A DNA stretch of 6,902 nucleotides, taken from Candidatus Eiseniibacteriota bacterium. GTDB lineage: Bacteria > Eisenbacteria > RBG-16-71-46. Location of the stretch: positions 1 through 6,902 of the forward strand of contig JAIOPA010000299.1 in the NCBI GenBank assembly GCA_021414165.1. The letters run 5' to 3'. Below the pieces are notes generated by a model, which did not search any database, was not told where the DNA came from, and saw nothing but the letters and a program-made list of their open reading frames with translations. Position numbers and translations under genes: made by a program. Positions 6,828 through 6,902 of the stretch are shown piece by piece (positions within the stretch are counted from its first letter, which is position 1; every line of letters starts with the position of its first letter).

Positions 6828-6902
6828 GCCGCGCGCACATGCCGCCGCCGCGCGGAGTCACGCACACACGTGGCGTCGCGAGCGCCCATCACGCGAACGC
6901 CC
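6828..6902. other. Short unassigned region upstream of comEC
   Basis: These 75 bases are extremely GC-rich. I see no promoter-like AT-containing hexamers, no Shine-Dalgarno before the comEC ATG and no hairpin with a T-run. Minus-strand frames here are too short to tell whether an upstream gene ends inside the region: one has a TGA at 6891-6889 and the comEC frame has a TGA at 6860-6858. Confidence 0.5.

Noticed and set aside
5026..6867. 613-codon minus-strand frame overlapping comEC
   Set aside because: It is comEC read in another frame: a Gly/Arg/Ala-rich translation with no hydrophobic pattern. The comEC frame carries all family motifs.

Overview
The window is very GC-rich (roughly 70% by eye) bacterial chromosomal DNA. 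Every gene I can support lies on the minus strand, so the transcriptional order runs from high to low coordinates: comEC, purN, a HAD-family hydrolase gene, purC, purH, a small two-helix membrane protein gene, and the first codons of one more gene cut by the left edge. Coding density is very high, and no mobile element, CRISPR array, tRNA or rRNA is visible. The composition and gene set suit a free-living, high-GC, purine-prototrophic bacterium. Gemmatimonadota or another high-GC Gram-negative lineage is a guess; the phylum cannot be fixed from these genes by eye.

Right part (4389-6902): a full-length ComEC/Rec2 DNA-uptake channel gene with its N-terminal region, membrane competence core and C-terminal metallo-beta-lactamase-like domain. 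About 75 bases upstream of it are too short to assign.

Centre and left (1-4388): a purine cluster. A 73-base gap after comEC holds a good sigma70-type promoter match (TTGCCG, 17 bases, TATCTT) placed so that transcription would begin at or next to the GTG start of purN, which suggests a leaderless message. From there the genes are tightly packed: purN overlaps the HAD gene by 8 bases, 33 bases separate HAD from purC, purC overlaps purH by 4 bases (ATGA), 25 bases separate purH from the small membrane protein gene, and that gene appears to overlap the next by 4 bases (TTGA).

PurN (step 3), PurC (step 7) and PurH (last two steps) together make four reactions of de novo IMP synthesis, including both 10-formyltetrahydrofolate-dependent formyl transfers. 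The other pur genes must lie elsewhere. The two co-transcribed genes of unknown role, a HAD protein whose motif I lacks the usual second aspartate and an 85-residue membrane protein, are the most interesting items. I did not find a convincing wholly new system; this looks like a housekeeping purine operon with two uncharacterised passengers.
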